From the NCBI GenBank assembly GCA_003168335.1, contig PMSM01000007.1, positions 240,912-304,911 on the forward strand: a stretch of DNA of 64,000 nucleotides. The letters run 5' to 3'. Below, piece after piece: positions 27,640 through 35,349 of the stretch (within the stretch, counting starts at the first letter, position 1; every line of letters begins with the position of its first letter). Both the position numbers and the translations under genes were made by a program. The notes beneath the pieces are model-generated. The model made no database searches, was not told the origin of the DNA, and saw only the letters and a program-made list of their open reading frames with translations. The DNA comes from Blastocatellia bacterium (GTDB lineage Bacteria; Acidobacteriota; Blastocatellia; Pyrinomonadales; Pyrinomonadaceae).

Positions 27640-28563
27640 ATGAAAGTTCTCTTGTCCCTGATACAGATTGCTTGTTGCGCTGCGTTCATTTCTTCGTCCG
27701 CACAGATGACGCCCAAGCGTGCCCCTAATTTCATTGGTATCGTCTTAGGTTCACGCCAGGCGGTAATCCAAAATGCGTCGGTGATCGTCGAAGGCAGCGG
27801 ACGTAAATGGAGTCTGGCGTCGGATGAGTTCGGTGAGTTTAAGATTGAGTTACCAGATGGCACTTACATATTTACTATCGATAAGACGGGGTTTAAGAAA
27901 CTCATCGTGCTTGATCTCGTAATTAGCTCCCACGCCACGATGCGACACCAGTTCCAGTTGGAACGATGCGATGGGTGTCTTCAGATAGAGACCGGGCGGA
28001 ACGAACCTGGTCCCTTGGAAACGCGAACTGACTTGCTCGCGTCAAGCATAACGCCTCGACATCAAGGCTCCGCCCAGGAATTTCTCCCCTCCCCGCCACC
28101 CGATCGCGGTCTGATCTACATGCTCGACGATCAAAACAAATTAGTGCCATTGCCTTTCGAGCCGGGACGGACGCCGCTTCATGCTGAACAGATAGCCAGG
28201 AGCACGCAGGTCAGTTACATCGAGCTGAAAGGCGAGCATGCGACTACCGTCTTCAAAACGACAACCCCGAGAGTCTTTCTCTTTACCTATCAACGGCCGG
28301 GCGTGCATCCGCCTTTTCTGGTTTGGCTCACGCCCCACAAAGGCGCGCGCCGGGTCACCGCCATCGCGCAGCGGGGCTTGAGCGGGTTTGCCATCTCTTC
28401 CGAAGAAATCATCAAACCAACGGTGCGCGGGTTGGTAAAGGATGGTGATCTGGTTTTTATGGAAGTGCGCCCACGCGCTTCGCTCATGCCGGGTGAATAT
28501 GCGATTATTGGCGATGACCTGGCGCGCATTGCTACCTTCCGGGTCATTGCGACGGCAAACTAA
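27640..28563 (+). CDS. secreted protein with carboxypeptidase-regulatory-like domain
   Basis: 307 aa from ATG 27640, which opens a signal peptide (MKVLLSLIQIACCAAFISSSAQ); upstream codons of the open frame are encoded by the REP copy and are not credible. Residues about 30-110 form a beta-sandwich of the carboxypeptidase-regulatory/CNA-B type (IQNASVIVEGSG, DEFGEFKIELPDGTYIFTID). The remainder is a beta-rich domain (VFLFTYQRPGVHPPFLVWL, RPRASLMPGEYAIIG) that I do not recognise. Probably periplasmic or surface-bound. The next gene follows after 21 bases. Confidence 0.6.
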   Translation: MKVLLSLIQIACCAAFISSSAQMTPKRAPNFIGIVLGSRQAVIQNASVIVEGSGRKWSLASDEFGEFKIELPDGTYIFTIDKTGFKKLIVLDLVISSHATMRHQFQLERCDGCLQIETGRNEPGPLETRTDLLASSITPRHQGSAQEFLPSPPPDRGLIYMLDDQNKLVPLPFEPGRTPLHAEQIARSTQVSYIELKGEHATTVFKTTTPRVFLFTYQRPGVHPPFLVWLTPHKGARRVTAIAQRGLSGFAISSEEIIKPTVRGLVKDGDLVFMEVRPRASLMPGEYAIIGDDLARIATFRVIATAN

Positions 28564-28584
28564 TTCCGAGAAAGCGTGAACTAG

Positions 28585-29259
28585 ATGGCTTTATCCAAAC
28601 CTTCTTCCTCTGCACCATCAGGTAAGGAATCGTTCTGGACCCCCGGGCGCGTAGTGCTCACGCTGGCCTCCGTCGGTCTGATTAGTGCGTTGGGAATATC
28701 GAGTTGTAATTCCAATGAGGTGGCGACTAACAATGCTCCCGCTAATCGGGTGACGAACGCGCCGGGGACTAACAATGCTCAACCTCCGGCGGCCGTCGTG
28801 AGTTTGCCGCAGGGGCTGCGCGACACGAAGCTGCAAACACTGGACGGCGAGTCGTTGAAGCTCTCGGATTTTGCGGACAAAGTAGTAATCGTAAACCTCT
28901 GGGCTACCTGGTGCGGACCGTGCCGGCAGGAGATGCCGGAACTGGTGAAGATAAGCAACGAGTATAAATCGCGCGGGCTGGTAGTGCTCGGACTGGCAAC
29001 AACTTATAACGAGCGCAACGACCAGGCCCACGTGAAAGAATATGTGCGCACGCAGAATGTCCCCTACAAAATTATCTGGGACGACGGCACCCTGGCGGCG
29101 CCGTTGGTGCAAGCGGTTCAGGGCCAGTCGGTAATTCCGCAGAGTTTCGTGATTTCGCGCGATGGTCGGATAGTCAAACACTTCACCGGGTTCAGGCCTT
29201 ATTCGGATCCCCAGTTGATGCGACTGGCTGTCGAAGAAGCACTGAGCGACAAAGGCTAA
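28585..29259 (+). CDS. TlpA/ResA-like thiol-disulfide protein
   Basis: 224 aa. An N-terminal hydrophobic helix ending in LGISSC, possibly a lipoprotein signal, an Asn/Ala-rich linker, and a thioredoxin fold from about residue 80 with the active site NLWATWCGPCRQEMPEL and the cis-Pro segment VIPQSFVISRDG. Family role: membrane-tethered reductant or oxidase of extracytoplasmic thiols, for example in cytochrome c maturation. Follows the secreted-protein gene closely; a GreA-type gene follows 40 bases later. Confidence 0.88.
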   Translation: MALSKPSSSAPSGKESFWTPGRVVLTLASVGLISALGISSCNSNEVATNNAPANRVTNAPGTNNAQPPAAVVSLPQGLRDTKLQTLDGESLKLSDFADKVVIVNLWATWCGPCRQEMPELVKISNEYKSRGLVVLGLATTYNERNDQAHVKEYVRTQNVPYKIIWDDGTLAAPLVQAVQGQSVIPQSFVISRDGRIVKHFTGFRPYSDPQLMRLAVEEALSDKG

Positions 29260-29299
29260 AGCCTGATTCACTAGTCGTTAAGCAGGAGCAGTAGGCAGG

Positions 29300-29773
29300 A
29301 TGCTGGAAATCAGGAAAAAACTTCAAGGCGAGTTGGATGTGCTGGAAACAGAACTGCGCGTTCATCTGCCGAAAGAAATCAAGCGCGCCCTTGAATTTGG
29401 CGACTTGCGTGAGAACTCTGAATATCAAACTGCGCTGCAACGTCAAACCATGGTCAAGGCACGTATTCGCGAGTTGCGCCAGCGGATGAGCGAAGTTAAC
29501 TCGATCGATATCTCAAAAATTCCGCACGACAAAGCGTCCTATGGTTCCACGCTCGTGCTTTACGATGCCGAGCGCGCAGAGGAAGTCACCTATCGTCTGG
29601 TCACGCCCGAAGAGAGCGACCCGCCCGCCGGCATGATCTCAACCGTGTCTCCGATCGGTCGCAGCCTGATGGGCAAAGAGGAAGGCGACGAAGTTGAAGT
29701 AACGATTCCGTCGGGTTCACGCCGGTTTGAGATCCGGCGGCTGACAACGCTGCATGACCAGCCGAAGGAATAG
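29300..29773 (+). CDS. greA: GreA/GreB-type transcription elongation factor
   Basis: 157 aa. An N-terminal coiled-coil hairpin with the acidic tip GDLRENSEYQTALQRQ near residues 34-49, and a C-terminal FKBP-like domain (ISTVSPIGRSLMGKEEGDEVEV). Binds the RNA polymerase secondary channel and stimulates cleavage of backtracked RNA. The normal tip is present, so it should be active. The N-terminus is a few residues shorter than E. coli GreA. Convergent with the phosphoribosyltransferase-like gene. Symbol greA rather than greB is the default choice. Confidence 0.87.
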   Translation: MLEIRKKLQGELDVLETELRVHLPKEIKRALEFGDLRENSEYQTALQRQTMVKARIRELRQRMSEVNSIDISKIPHDKASYGSTLVLYDAERAEEVTYRLVTPEESDPPAGMISTVSPIGRSLMGKEEGDEVEVTIPSGSRRFEIRRLTTLHDQPKE

Positions 29774-29835
29774 GCCGCAGTTCGTACGTTCGGGCTGCTC
29801 CCGCCTGGCTGCACTTTCATCTAAGGGTCATGGTC

Positions 29836-30549
29836 TCACTGCTCACGCTGGGTAGCTGCGAACACTTCACCGACACGATCGTCTCCGGGCCGAGTAAAAT
29901 CTTTGTACCAGAGACCGACATGGCCAAACGGTCGAGGCCGGGCGAGGCACACAATCTCGTCGGCCAGACTGGCGATTGCCGCGTGGCCTCCCAACGATGC
30001 TACCGGAACCGCGGCGACAATTCGTGCCGGTCCCCTCGTTCTTAGGGCGCCGATTGCCGCCCGCATCGTTGAGCCGGAGCGAATTCCACAATCAACCAGG
30101 ATGACCGCCTTGTGCGAGAGATCAGTCGCCGGCCGCCCGCGGCGGCAGTTCTGCTCGCGACGGCTCAGTTCGACGATAGCGTCGTTCGTGAAGTGATCAA
30201 GTGGAGTAGACGGTACCGCGGGACGTGGAATCAACTCTTTGTCGATTACCATTGAACCGCCGATACTAACCGCGCAGATCTGCGACCCTGGCCCTTGTGG
30301 CGCCAGCAACCTGCGAATGATTACCAGATCGAGAGGGGCGCGAAGAAAGTTCGCCACCTCGCGTGCTACCGGCACACCGCCCAGCACGATCGCCAGGACG
30401 ACGACGTTATCGCCCTCACGGTACGGCGCGAGCTTTGAGGCAAGTTCGCGGCCGGCACTCGATAGGTCCGGGAAGGGCGTTACTTGATTGAGTGTCTCAT
30501 TGCTCTCTGAAGGTGGATCTGCACCATCGAGATCGGGAAAGTTGATCAT
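29836..30549 (-). CDS. phosphoribosyltransferase-like protein, altered PRPP loop
   Basis: 237 aa. A type I PRTase-like fold: LAIVLGGVPVAREVANFL, LVIIRRLLAP, and the PRPP-loop region AVILVDCGIRSGSTMRAAI near 165, then ARIVAAVPVAS. The standard loop is VDDGxATGxT; here the second Asp is Cys and the AT is RS, so transferase activity is uncertain. It resembles the stand-alone PRTase-domain proteins often annotated in stress regions. The first 30 residues are an acidic unstructured lead. Transcribed divergently from the GNAT/DUF6916 cluster. Confidence 0.72.
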   Translation of the reverse strand: MINFPDLDGADPPSESNETLNQVTPFPDLSSAGRELASKLAPYREGDNVVVLAIVLGGVPVAREVANFLRAPLDLVIIRRLLAPQGPGSQICAVSIGGSMVIDKELIPRPAVPSTPLDHFTNDAIVELSRREQNCRRGRPATDLSHKAVILVDCGIRSGSTMRAAIGALRTRGPARIVAAVPVASLGGHAAIASLADEIVCLARPRPFGHVGLWYKDFTRPGDDRVGEVFAATQREQ

Positions 30550-30674
30550 AAGTGTTGCGTTGCGATCTTAAAGGCCCTCGCGGTGAGTTGAACGGCACTT
30601 TTCACGAATGTCACAATGGCGCGAACGGTGGCATCCCAACTCAAAAAATGATCTAATAGCAGAGTACTATCAAC

Positions 30675-31172
30675 TTGAGCAACGAACCAATTCAATCCGA
30701 GCCCACCCGTTCGGTGGCCCTCCGCGCGGTCTCACCGGATGACGAGGCGTTCCTATTTGAAGTCTTTGCCGGCACTCGCATGGATGAATTTCGCTTTCTG
30801 GACGAGCAGCAAAAGCAGGCCATCATTAGAATGCAGTACGATGCACAGCGATTCCAATACGACGAAGGCTTTCCTCAAGCTGAATCCAGAATCATTCTCC
30901 TGGACGATCAGCCGGCCGGCAGAATGCTCGTCGATGAGAGTGAGGAGGAGATCACTCTGGTCGACATCGCGCTCTTGCTGGAGCACCGAAATTCGGGCGT
31001 CGGAACGCAGTTGCTTAACGAGCTGTTGAACCGGGCAGTCGTCGCGAAAAAACCGGTCCGGCTCCACGTTTTGAAATCCAATCCGGCGTTGCGTCTGTAT
31101 GAGCGACTCGGGTTCACGCGAGTTAGCGAAGAGTCGATGTATTTTGAGCTGAGGTTCGACCCAAAGGCTTAA
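30675..31172 (+). CDS. GNAT acetyltransferase, first of two in the tail-collar cluster
   Basis: 165 aa, TTG start chosen since no ATG precedes VALRAVSPDDEAFLFEVFAG in this frame. GNAT fold: acetyl-CoA loop in EHRNSGVGTQLLNELL near residues 105-120, and the C-terminal NPALRLYERLGFTRV. It shares FEVFAGTR..MQYDAQRFQY with the second GNAT at 31559 (REVYACTR..MQFDAQRSYY), so the two are diverged duplicates. Acceptor unknown. Its link to the next genes (DUF6916, tail proteins) is by position. Confidence 0.85.
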   Translation: MSNEPIQSEPTRSVALRAVSPDDEAFLFEVFAGTRMDEFRFLDEQQKQAIIRMQYDAQRFQYDEGFPQAESRIILLDDQPAGRMLVDESEEEITLVDIALLLEHRNSGVGTQLLNELLNRAVVAKKPVRLHVLKSNPALRLYERLGFTRVSEESMYFELRFDPKA

Positions 31173-31223
31173 CTTTTATGAAAACGAATTACCCGCGATC
31201 GATCTTTCGAGAAAGGTGTAACT

Positions 31224-31532
31224 ATGGCGGCAGACTTGACCCACGAGGAATTTTCCCGGCACCTGAATACAAAATTTAGCATTCGTCTTAGCGAGACGCA
31301 GGCGATCGAAGCTGAGCTCACCCAAGTTTCGGAACATCTGATATCGCCCCGGCAGGAACGATTCTCGATTGTGTTTCGCACCTCCAACGAGGTTTTTTTC
31401 GGCCAGGGACTGCATCGGTTTGAGCACGACAAAATGGAGCCTTTCGACCTCTTCATCGTCCCGATCGAGAGGGACGAGGAGGGGACGTACTACGAAGCCG
31501 TATTCAACCGCATGATCAAAAAAAGTAACTGA
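31224..31532 (+). CDS. DUF6916-like small protein
   Basis: 102 aa. ATG 31224 with AAAGG upstream. Sequence FSRHLNTKFSIRLSETQAIEAELTQV, then SFxIVFRTS and MEPFDLFIVPIERDE. Matches the DUF6916 pattern as I know it, and its core recurs as the folded part of the Tat-exported protein at 32266 (same spacing of FS..F.I, FS(I/L)xFR, FxLF(I/L)VP). No catalytic motif visible. Lies between two GNAT genes with gaps of 51 and 26 bases, so one transcript is likely. Confidence 0.65.
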   Translation: MAADLTHEEFSRHLNTKFSIRLSETQAIEAELTQVSEHLISPRQERFSIVFRTSNEVFFGQGLHRFEHDKMEPFDLFIVPIERDEEGTYYEAVFNRMIKKSN

Positions 31533-31558
31533 ACCGCCCCACGCTGCCTACTGACGAC

Positions 31559-32029
31559 ATGGCGATTACGTTGCGCAATGCACTAGCGGAAGATGAAACA
31601 TTCCTGCGCGAGGTCTATGCCTGTACGCGCGCGCAGGAACTCTTGATGGTGCCCTGGAGCGATGAGCAGCGTGAAGCGTTTCTCAGGATGCAGTTTGACG
31701 CCCAGCGTTCCTACTATCTGGCGCAATTCCCGGAGGCCAGCTACGAAATAATTCTCCAGGAGGCTGAGCCCATCGGCAGGTTTTATGTTCACCGGACCGA
31801 AGCAGACATCCGTGTCCTGGACCTCACGATACTCCCAAACTATCGCAAAGGGGGTATCGGAACCTGGCTTATTCAGGAACTACTGGCCGAGGGGGCCCGC
31901 ACAGGTTCACCCGTAAGCATCTGGGTTGAACATTTCAATTCGTCACTAACTTTGTTTGAGCGTCTGGGCTTTTCAAGAATTCAGGAAGATGGTTACAACC
32001 TCCTGCTGCAATGGCGGCCGCCAAAGTGA
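31559..32029 (+). CDS. GNAT acetyltransferase, second copy
   Basis: 156 aa. GNAT fold with acetyl-CoA loop PNYRKGGIGTWLIQELL near residues 97-113 and SLTLFERLGFSRI near the C-terminus. Clearly paralogous to the protein at 30675. The pair brackets the DUF6916 gene. Cytoplasmic; substrate not predictable. Possible roles are modification of tail-collar proteins or a small-molecule acceptor (inference only). Confidence 0.87.
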   Translation: MAITLRNALAEDETFLREVYACTRAQELLMVPWSDEQREAFLRMQFDAQRSYYLAQFPEASYEIILQEAEPIGRFYVHRTEADIRVLDLTILPNYRKGGIGTWLIQELLAEGARTGSPVSIWVEHFNSSLTLFERLGFSRIQEDGYNLLLQWRPPK

Positions 32030-32265
32030 CTGAGGCTGACATAACTTGTGGTCGCCAGTCAGTAATCTTGCGCGTTCGCGTGCAGCCCTGCGGCGGCCGC
32101 TTCGTACAAGCGATTCACCGTTGGAGGCGCATATCGACGCTGCAAATGCTAGGTCGTTTGTGTTGAATGTTTATCGAAAAGATAATAGACTGCACAGGGA
32201 CAAATAGCGGACCTCACCCTCCGCCGGGCACGGACCACACTTCCGCCCGACTACCAGGAGGATCA

Positions 32266-32925
32266 ATGTCTATTTCACGAAGGAAGTTCTTGAAGGTGGG
32301 GACGCTCGTTGCAGTCTCAGCAGCAATCCCAGTCGGTGTTTTCGGTCGGAATCGAAAAGACGGTGACGGCAATCCGGTAGATCAAGAACCTATTCAGCTT
32401 GACCCCCTCGCGCATTACACCAGGTCAGCGTTCTCATCGTATGTGAATTCCATCTTTCAGATTTACACCGGATATTCAGTGGTTGAGGTGGCGCTGGCTG
32501 AGGTCAACGATCTGATGCCCGCCGGTTCGACACCAGCAAACGGAAGGGAGTGCTTTTCGCTGTTGTTCCGCGGAGGGAGCATCGCCCTGCCGCAGAATAC
32601 CTACCGGATCGACCACCCTTCTCTCGGATCGTTCAAGCTGTTTTTAGTTCCCGGTAGCCCGGATGACGTCGGGGCCCAAAGCTACGTCGCTATTATTAAT
32701 AGGCTTGCATACGACCAGTTGACGAGCCCGCCGGGAAAATCCAAGCCGTCAGATAGAACGAAGCCGGAACCGCCCACGCCGCCGCCGTCCGCGACGCCAA
32801 CGACAACGCCTGTGACAACCAAACCCGCGGAGACAACCACACCGAAGGCGCAGCCGTCTCGGAAAGAAAAGCCGTTAGGGAAAGGGAGTGACCAGGACTT
32901 TGAGAGCATTTTGATCGACCAGTAA
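32266..32925 (+). CDS. Tat-exported DUF6916-like protein with Thr/Pro tail
   Basis: 219 aa from ATG 32266, with AGGAGGAT just upstream. Twin-arginine signal SRRKFLKVGTLVAVSAAIPVG. Residues about 45-145 repeat the DUF6916-like core (FSSYVNSIFQIYTGYSVVEVALAEV, FSLLFRGGS, FKLFLVPGSPDD, YVAIINRL). The last 70 residues are Pro/Thr/Lys-rich (TPPPSATPTTTPVTTKPAETT), a flexible surface tail. So one DUF6916-type copy stays inside the cell and one is exported folded. Followed by a repeat-rich gap and the tail-collar genes. Confidence 0.72.
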   Translation: MSISRRKFLKVGTLVAVSAAIPVGVFGRNRKDGDGNPVDQEPIQLDPLAHYTRSAFSSYVNSIFQIYTGYSVVEVALAEVNDLMPAGSTPANGRECFSLLFRGGSIALPQNTYRIDHPSLGSFKLFLVPGSPDDVGAQSYVAIINRLAYDQLTSPPGKSKPSDRTKPEPPTPPPSATPTTTPVTTKPAETTTPKAQPSRKEKPLGKGSDQDFESILIDQ

Positions 32926-33173
32926 AGGTAAGCACCGTCGGCGGGTGGATCTATCACTCAAGCGGCGGTGGGGAGTCAGTACCACCCGCGTTAGCGGGTG
33001 GGTTAGGATGGCTCCTCGCATGGGGAACGATACCGATCGCAATCGACTACATCATTAATGGACAGGTCGCCGATCTGCCGCAAGTTGACTGCTGGTCCCA
33101 CTCGCTGGGCGCAGGTTGTACTGAATTCATTCAAAATCTGCTTTCCTCTGCTAGTCAAATTTCTTGCTTGTAA
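32904..33173 (+). pseudogene. start-less gene remnant interrupted by a REP
   Basis: A frame open from 32904 to a stop at 33171-33173 encodes a protein-like stretch (LGWLLAWGTIPIAIDYIING, then QVADLPQVDCWSHS) but has no start codon. The REP at 32975-33002 sits in its middle and is translated in frame. It may be the tail end of a small membrane protein whose 5' part was lost. Could also be chance. Confidence 0.3.
32975..33002 (+). repeat. REP-like palindrome, GTCAGTACC head
   Basis: GTCAGTACC head overlapping the palindrome CCACCCGCG-TTA-GCGGGTGGG. Copies: 36085-36112 (same strand) and 35305-35333 (opposite strand), plus a different body at 1-27. Confidence 0.75.
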
Positions 33174-33196
33174 TTTCCGAGAGTTGCGGTTAAAAT
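33168..33196 (+). promoter_or_regulatory. predicted sigma-70 promoter for the tail-collar genes
   Basis: TTGTAA, 17-base spacer, TAAAAT. It predicts a 5' leader of about 195 bases before the first tail-collar gene, and hence separate expression from the GNAT/DUF6916 genes. Nothing else recognisable lies in 33197-33401. Confidence 0.45.
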
Positions 33197-33401
33197 CCCC
33201 GCCGCTTCAGTTTTAGAGACAGCTTGTCAGGTTCTTTGCAAGGCGATTCAGGGGCCGAATATCCCCGTCAGCATTCCCACGGCGCGAGCGGGTCAGATCT
33301 TTTCCGAATTTTTTGCGGGCATCCCACACATGCGTTTTAGTCCGGGCTATATTGTCGGCCCGGGGGCGACTTTTCAAAACTTTACTCTGGGAGTAAGAAA
33401 C

Positions 33402-33905
33402 ATGTCTACACCATTCATGGGCGAAATCAAGATCGTTTCTTTCAACTTTGCACCAAAGGGATGGGCGCAGTGCAACGGTCAGCTCCTGCCCATCAACCAG
33501 AATCAGGCGCTCTTCTCAATCCTCGGCACTACGTTCGGTGGCGACGGGCGCGTTACCTTTGGGCTGCCCGACTTTCGCGGCCGAATACCGACTTATGTGG
33601 GTGGCGGACTCGTTCTGGGACAAAAAGGCGGGGAGGAGTTTCATACTGTTATAACGTCCGAGATGCCGGCGCACAATCACATCGCGAGCGCCAGCAATGT
33701 CGCGGACAACACGAATACAAACGTACCCACCAGCAATTATCCCGCGAACTCCAACGTCAACCCGTACCGCGCTACCGCCAGCACGACGTTCGCACCACAG
33801 GCCATAACCAATGTTGGCGGCAGCCAGCCGCATGAAGACCGGCAGCCGTTTCTGGTACTGTGTTTTGTTATTGCCCTTCAGGGCATTTTCCCGTCGCGAA
33901 ACTAA
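33402..33905 (+). CDS. phage tail-collar (microcystin-dependent, Mdp) protein 1
   Basis: 167 aa. Starts at ATG 33402 (MSTPFMGEIKIVSFNFAPKG), matching the start of its two neighbours; the open frame extends 24 codons upstream without family similarity. Core: WAQCNGQLLPINQNQALFSI, LGTTFGGDGRVTFGLPDFRG, a Thr/Asn-rich variable middle, and HEDRQPFLVLCFVIALQGIFPSR. These are collar-domain proteins used as short tail fibres in phages and found in non-phage gene triplets. No signal peptide. First of three tandem copies. Confidence 0.9.
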   Translation: MSTPFMGEIKIVSFNFAPKGWAQCNGQLLPINQNQALFSILGTTFGGDGRVTFGLPDFRGRIPTYVGGGLVLGQKGGEEFHTVITSEMPAHNHIASASNVADNTNTNVPTSNYPANSNVNPYRATASTTFAPQAITNVGGSQPHEDRQPFLVLCFVIALQGIFPSRN

Positions 33906-33919
33906 GAAGGAGACGAATC

Positions 33920-34444
33920 ATGGGAGAACCTTATGTCGGTGAAATAAGAATGTTTGGTGGCAGCTTTGCTCCGGCGGGTTGGGCCATGTGCCAGGGGCAA
34001 CTCATGCCGATTTCCGAGAACGACACCCTCTTTAATTTGATCGGCACGACCTATGGCGGAGACGGCCAGGAGACCTTTGGGCTTCCTGACTTGCAGGGAC
34101 GCGCGCCGGTGCACATGGGCCAGGGCCCGGGAATTTCGCAGAACTATGTCATCGGCGAGAAAGCGGGCGTGGAGAGCGTTACGCTGACCACGAACCAGAT
34201 CCCGATTCACACCCATTCTTTCGTGGCGAGCTCGGACGCCGGCCAATCGGCGCAACCGCAGAATGCGTTGTTCGCTCTTTTGCCGACTGGCAATCTCTAC
34301 ACCCAGCCGCAGCAGCCGGCAGTGAATTTAAACTCGAACATGCTCTCGGCTGCGGGCGGTAGTCAGCCGCACGAGAACATACAGCCGTACCTGTGCATTA
34401 CATTCATCATCTCGCTCTTCGGAGTTTTCCCGACGCAAACTTAG
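33920..34444 (+). CDS. phage tail-collar (Mdp) protein 2
   Basis: 174 aa from ATG 33920 with AAGGAGA upstream. Same fold and landmarks as copy 1: EPYVGEIRMFGGSFAPAGWA, CQGQLMPISENDTLFNLIGT, TYGGDGQETFGLPDLQGRAP, a C-terminal PHENIQPYLCITFIISLFGV. The central region (GESVTL..QIPIHTHSFVASS) differs, as expected for a binding tip. The copies are far enough apart in sequence to form hetero-oligomers rather than being recent duplicates. 14 bases after copy 1. Confidence 0.9.
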   Translation: MGEPYVGEIRMFGGSFAPAGWAMCQGQLMPISENDTLFNLIGTTYGGDGQETFGLPDLQGRAPVHMGQGPGISQNYVIGEKAGVESVTLTTNQIPIHTHSFVASSDAGQSAQPQNALFALLPTGNLYTQPQQPAVNLNSNMLSAAGGSQPHENIQPYLCITFIISLFGVFPTQT

Positions 34445-34455
34445 GAGGCACGATA

Positions 34456-34977
34456 ATGTCAGATCCATTTGTAGCTGAAATCAGAATGTTCGCTGGAAGC
34501 TTTGCGCCGAAGGGTTGGGCGTCTTGCGATGGGCAGCTCTTGCCAATCTCGCAGAACACGGCGCTCTTCTCGCTGCTGGGGACTTTTTATGGCGGCGACG
34601 GAAAATCAACCTTCGCCTTGCCAAATCTTGAGGGCTCGACGCCGGTCGGTCAGGGTCAGGGAGCGGGCCTTTCAGCGTATTTCCTCGGCCAAACGGGTGG
34701 CAGCTCAACGATCACTTTGCTCACCTCAGAGATGCCGATTCACAACCACTTCGTGACTGCATATACCGACGATCTCTCGGACGTCCCCGGTCCCGGTCCC
34801 GCGGTAGTACTCGGCCGCGCCCAGGGCCTGAACCCCTATCGCCCACAGTCGGATACCACCATGGAATTCAACGCTGTGTCGGTAACCGGAAGCGGCTTCC
34901 CGCACAACAACATGATGCCTTTTCTGACTGTTTATTTCATCATCGCGCAGCAGGGCGTCTTTCCGCCGCGGGGTTAG
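34456..34977 (+). CDS. phage tail-collar (Mdp) protein 3
   Basis: 173 aa from ATG 34456 with TTAGGAGG upstream, overlapping-type spacing of 11 bases from copy 2. Landmarks: DPFVAEIRMFAGSFAPKGWA, CDGQLLPISQNTALFSLLGT, FYGGDGKSTFALPNLEGSTP, C-terminal PHNNMMPFLTVYFIIAQQGV. A strong terminator follows, so the three genes form one unit. No baseplate, sheath, capsid or lysis gene is nearby, which argues against a prophage. Confidence 0.9.
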   Translation: MSDPFVAEIRMFAGSFAPKGWASCDGQLLPISQNTALFSLLGTFYGGDGKSTFALPNLEGSTPVGQGQGAGLSAYFLGQTGGSSTITLLTSEMPIHNHFVTAYTDDLSDVPGPGPAVVLGRAQGLNPYRPQSDTTMEFNAVSVTGSGFPHNNMMPFLTVYFIIAQQGVFPPRG

Positions 34978-35012
34978 AAAAGCAGAGGTCAGAAGTCGGA
35001 AGTCAGTGATCT

Positions 35013-35047
35013 CCGCCAGCGCGAGTTCAAACCGCGCTGGCGGTTTT
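35013..35047 (+). terminator. rho-independent terminator of the tail-collar operon
   Basis: Perfect 11-bp stem CCGCCAGCGCG/CGCGCTGGCGG with a 9-base loop, followed by TTTTGTGTTT. It lies 36 bases after the third tail-collar stop. Confidence 0.85.
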
Positions 35048-35070
35048 GTGTTTGATGGACGTGCATAAGA

Positions 35071-35333
35071 ATTCGCGGCTTTGCCGCAGCACATAGCGGA
35101 AAAGCCTCCGGCTTTCCGGCCAGACCTCCTCTCTTCCACCGAGGCTACGCCTCCAACCCGTTGCAAAAAGTATTTCATTTTATGCTCGTCTACAACGGCG
35201 GCGGAGCCTCCTGAATATTTTGGGAAGGCCCGACGGTAAGCCGGAGGCTTACCGCCATGTGCGGCGGCGGAGCCGCGACTCAATCGACGCCGAATGAGTG
35301 TGTCCCCACCCGCTCACGCGGGTGGCACTGACC
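35071..35333. repeat. cluster of GC palindromes
   Basis: Successive hairpins: GCGGCTTTGCCGC, GGAAAAGCCTCCGGCTTTCC, GAGGCTACGCCTC, CGGTAAGCCGGAGGCTTACC, and a minus-strand copy of the GTCAGTACC-head element (35305-35333). This explains the 372-bp gap 34978-35349, apart from the terminator. Confidence 0.65.
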
Positions 35334-35349
35334 TTCTGATCATGGCATC

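Noticed and set aside
33402-34977. Prophage or contractile injection system
   Set aside because: Only tail-collar domains are present; no capsid, terminase, sheath, baseplate or lysis genes in the surroundings.
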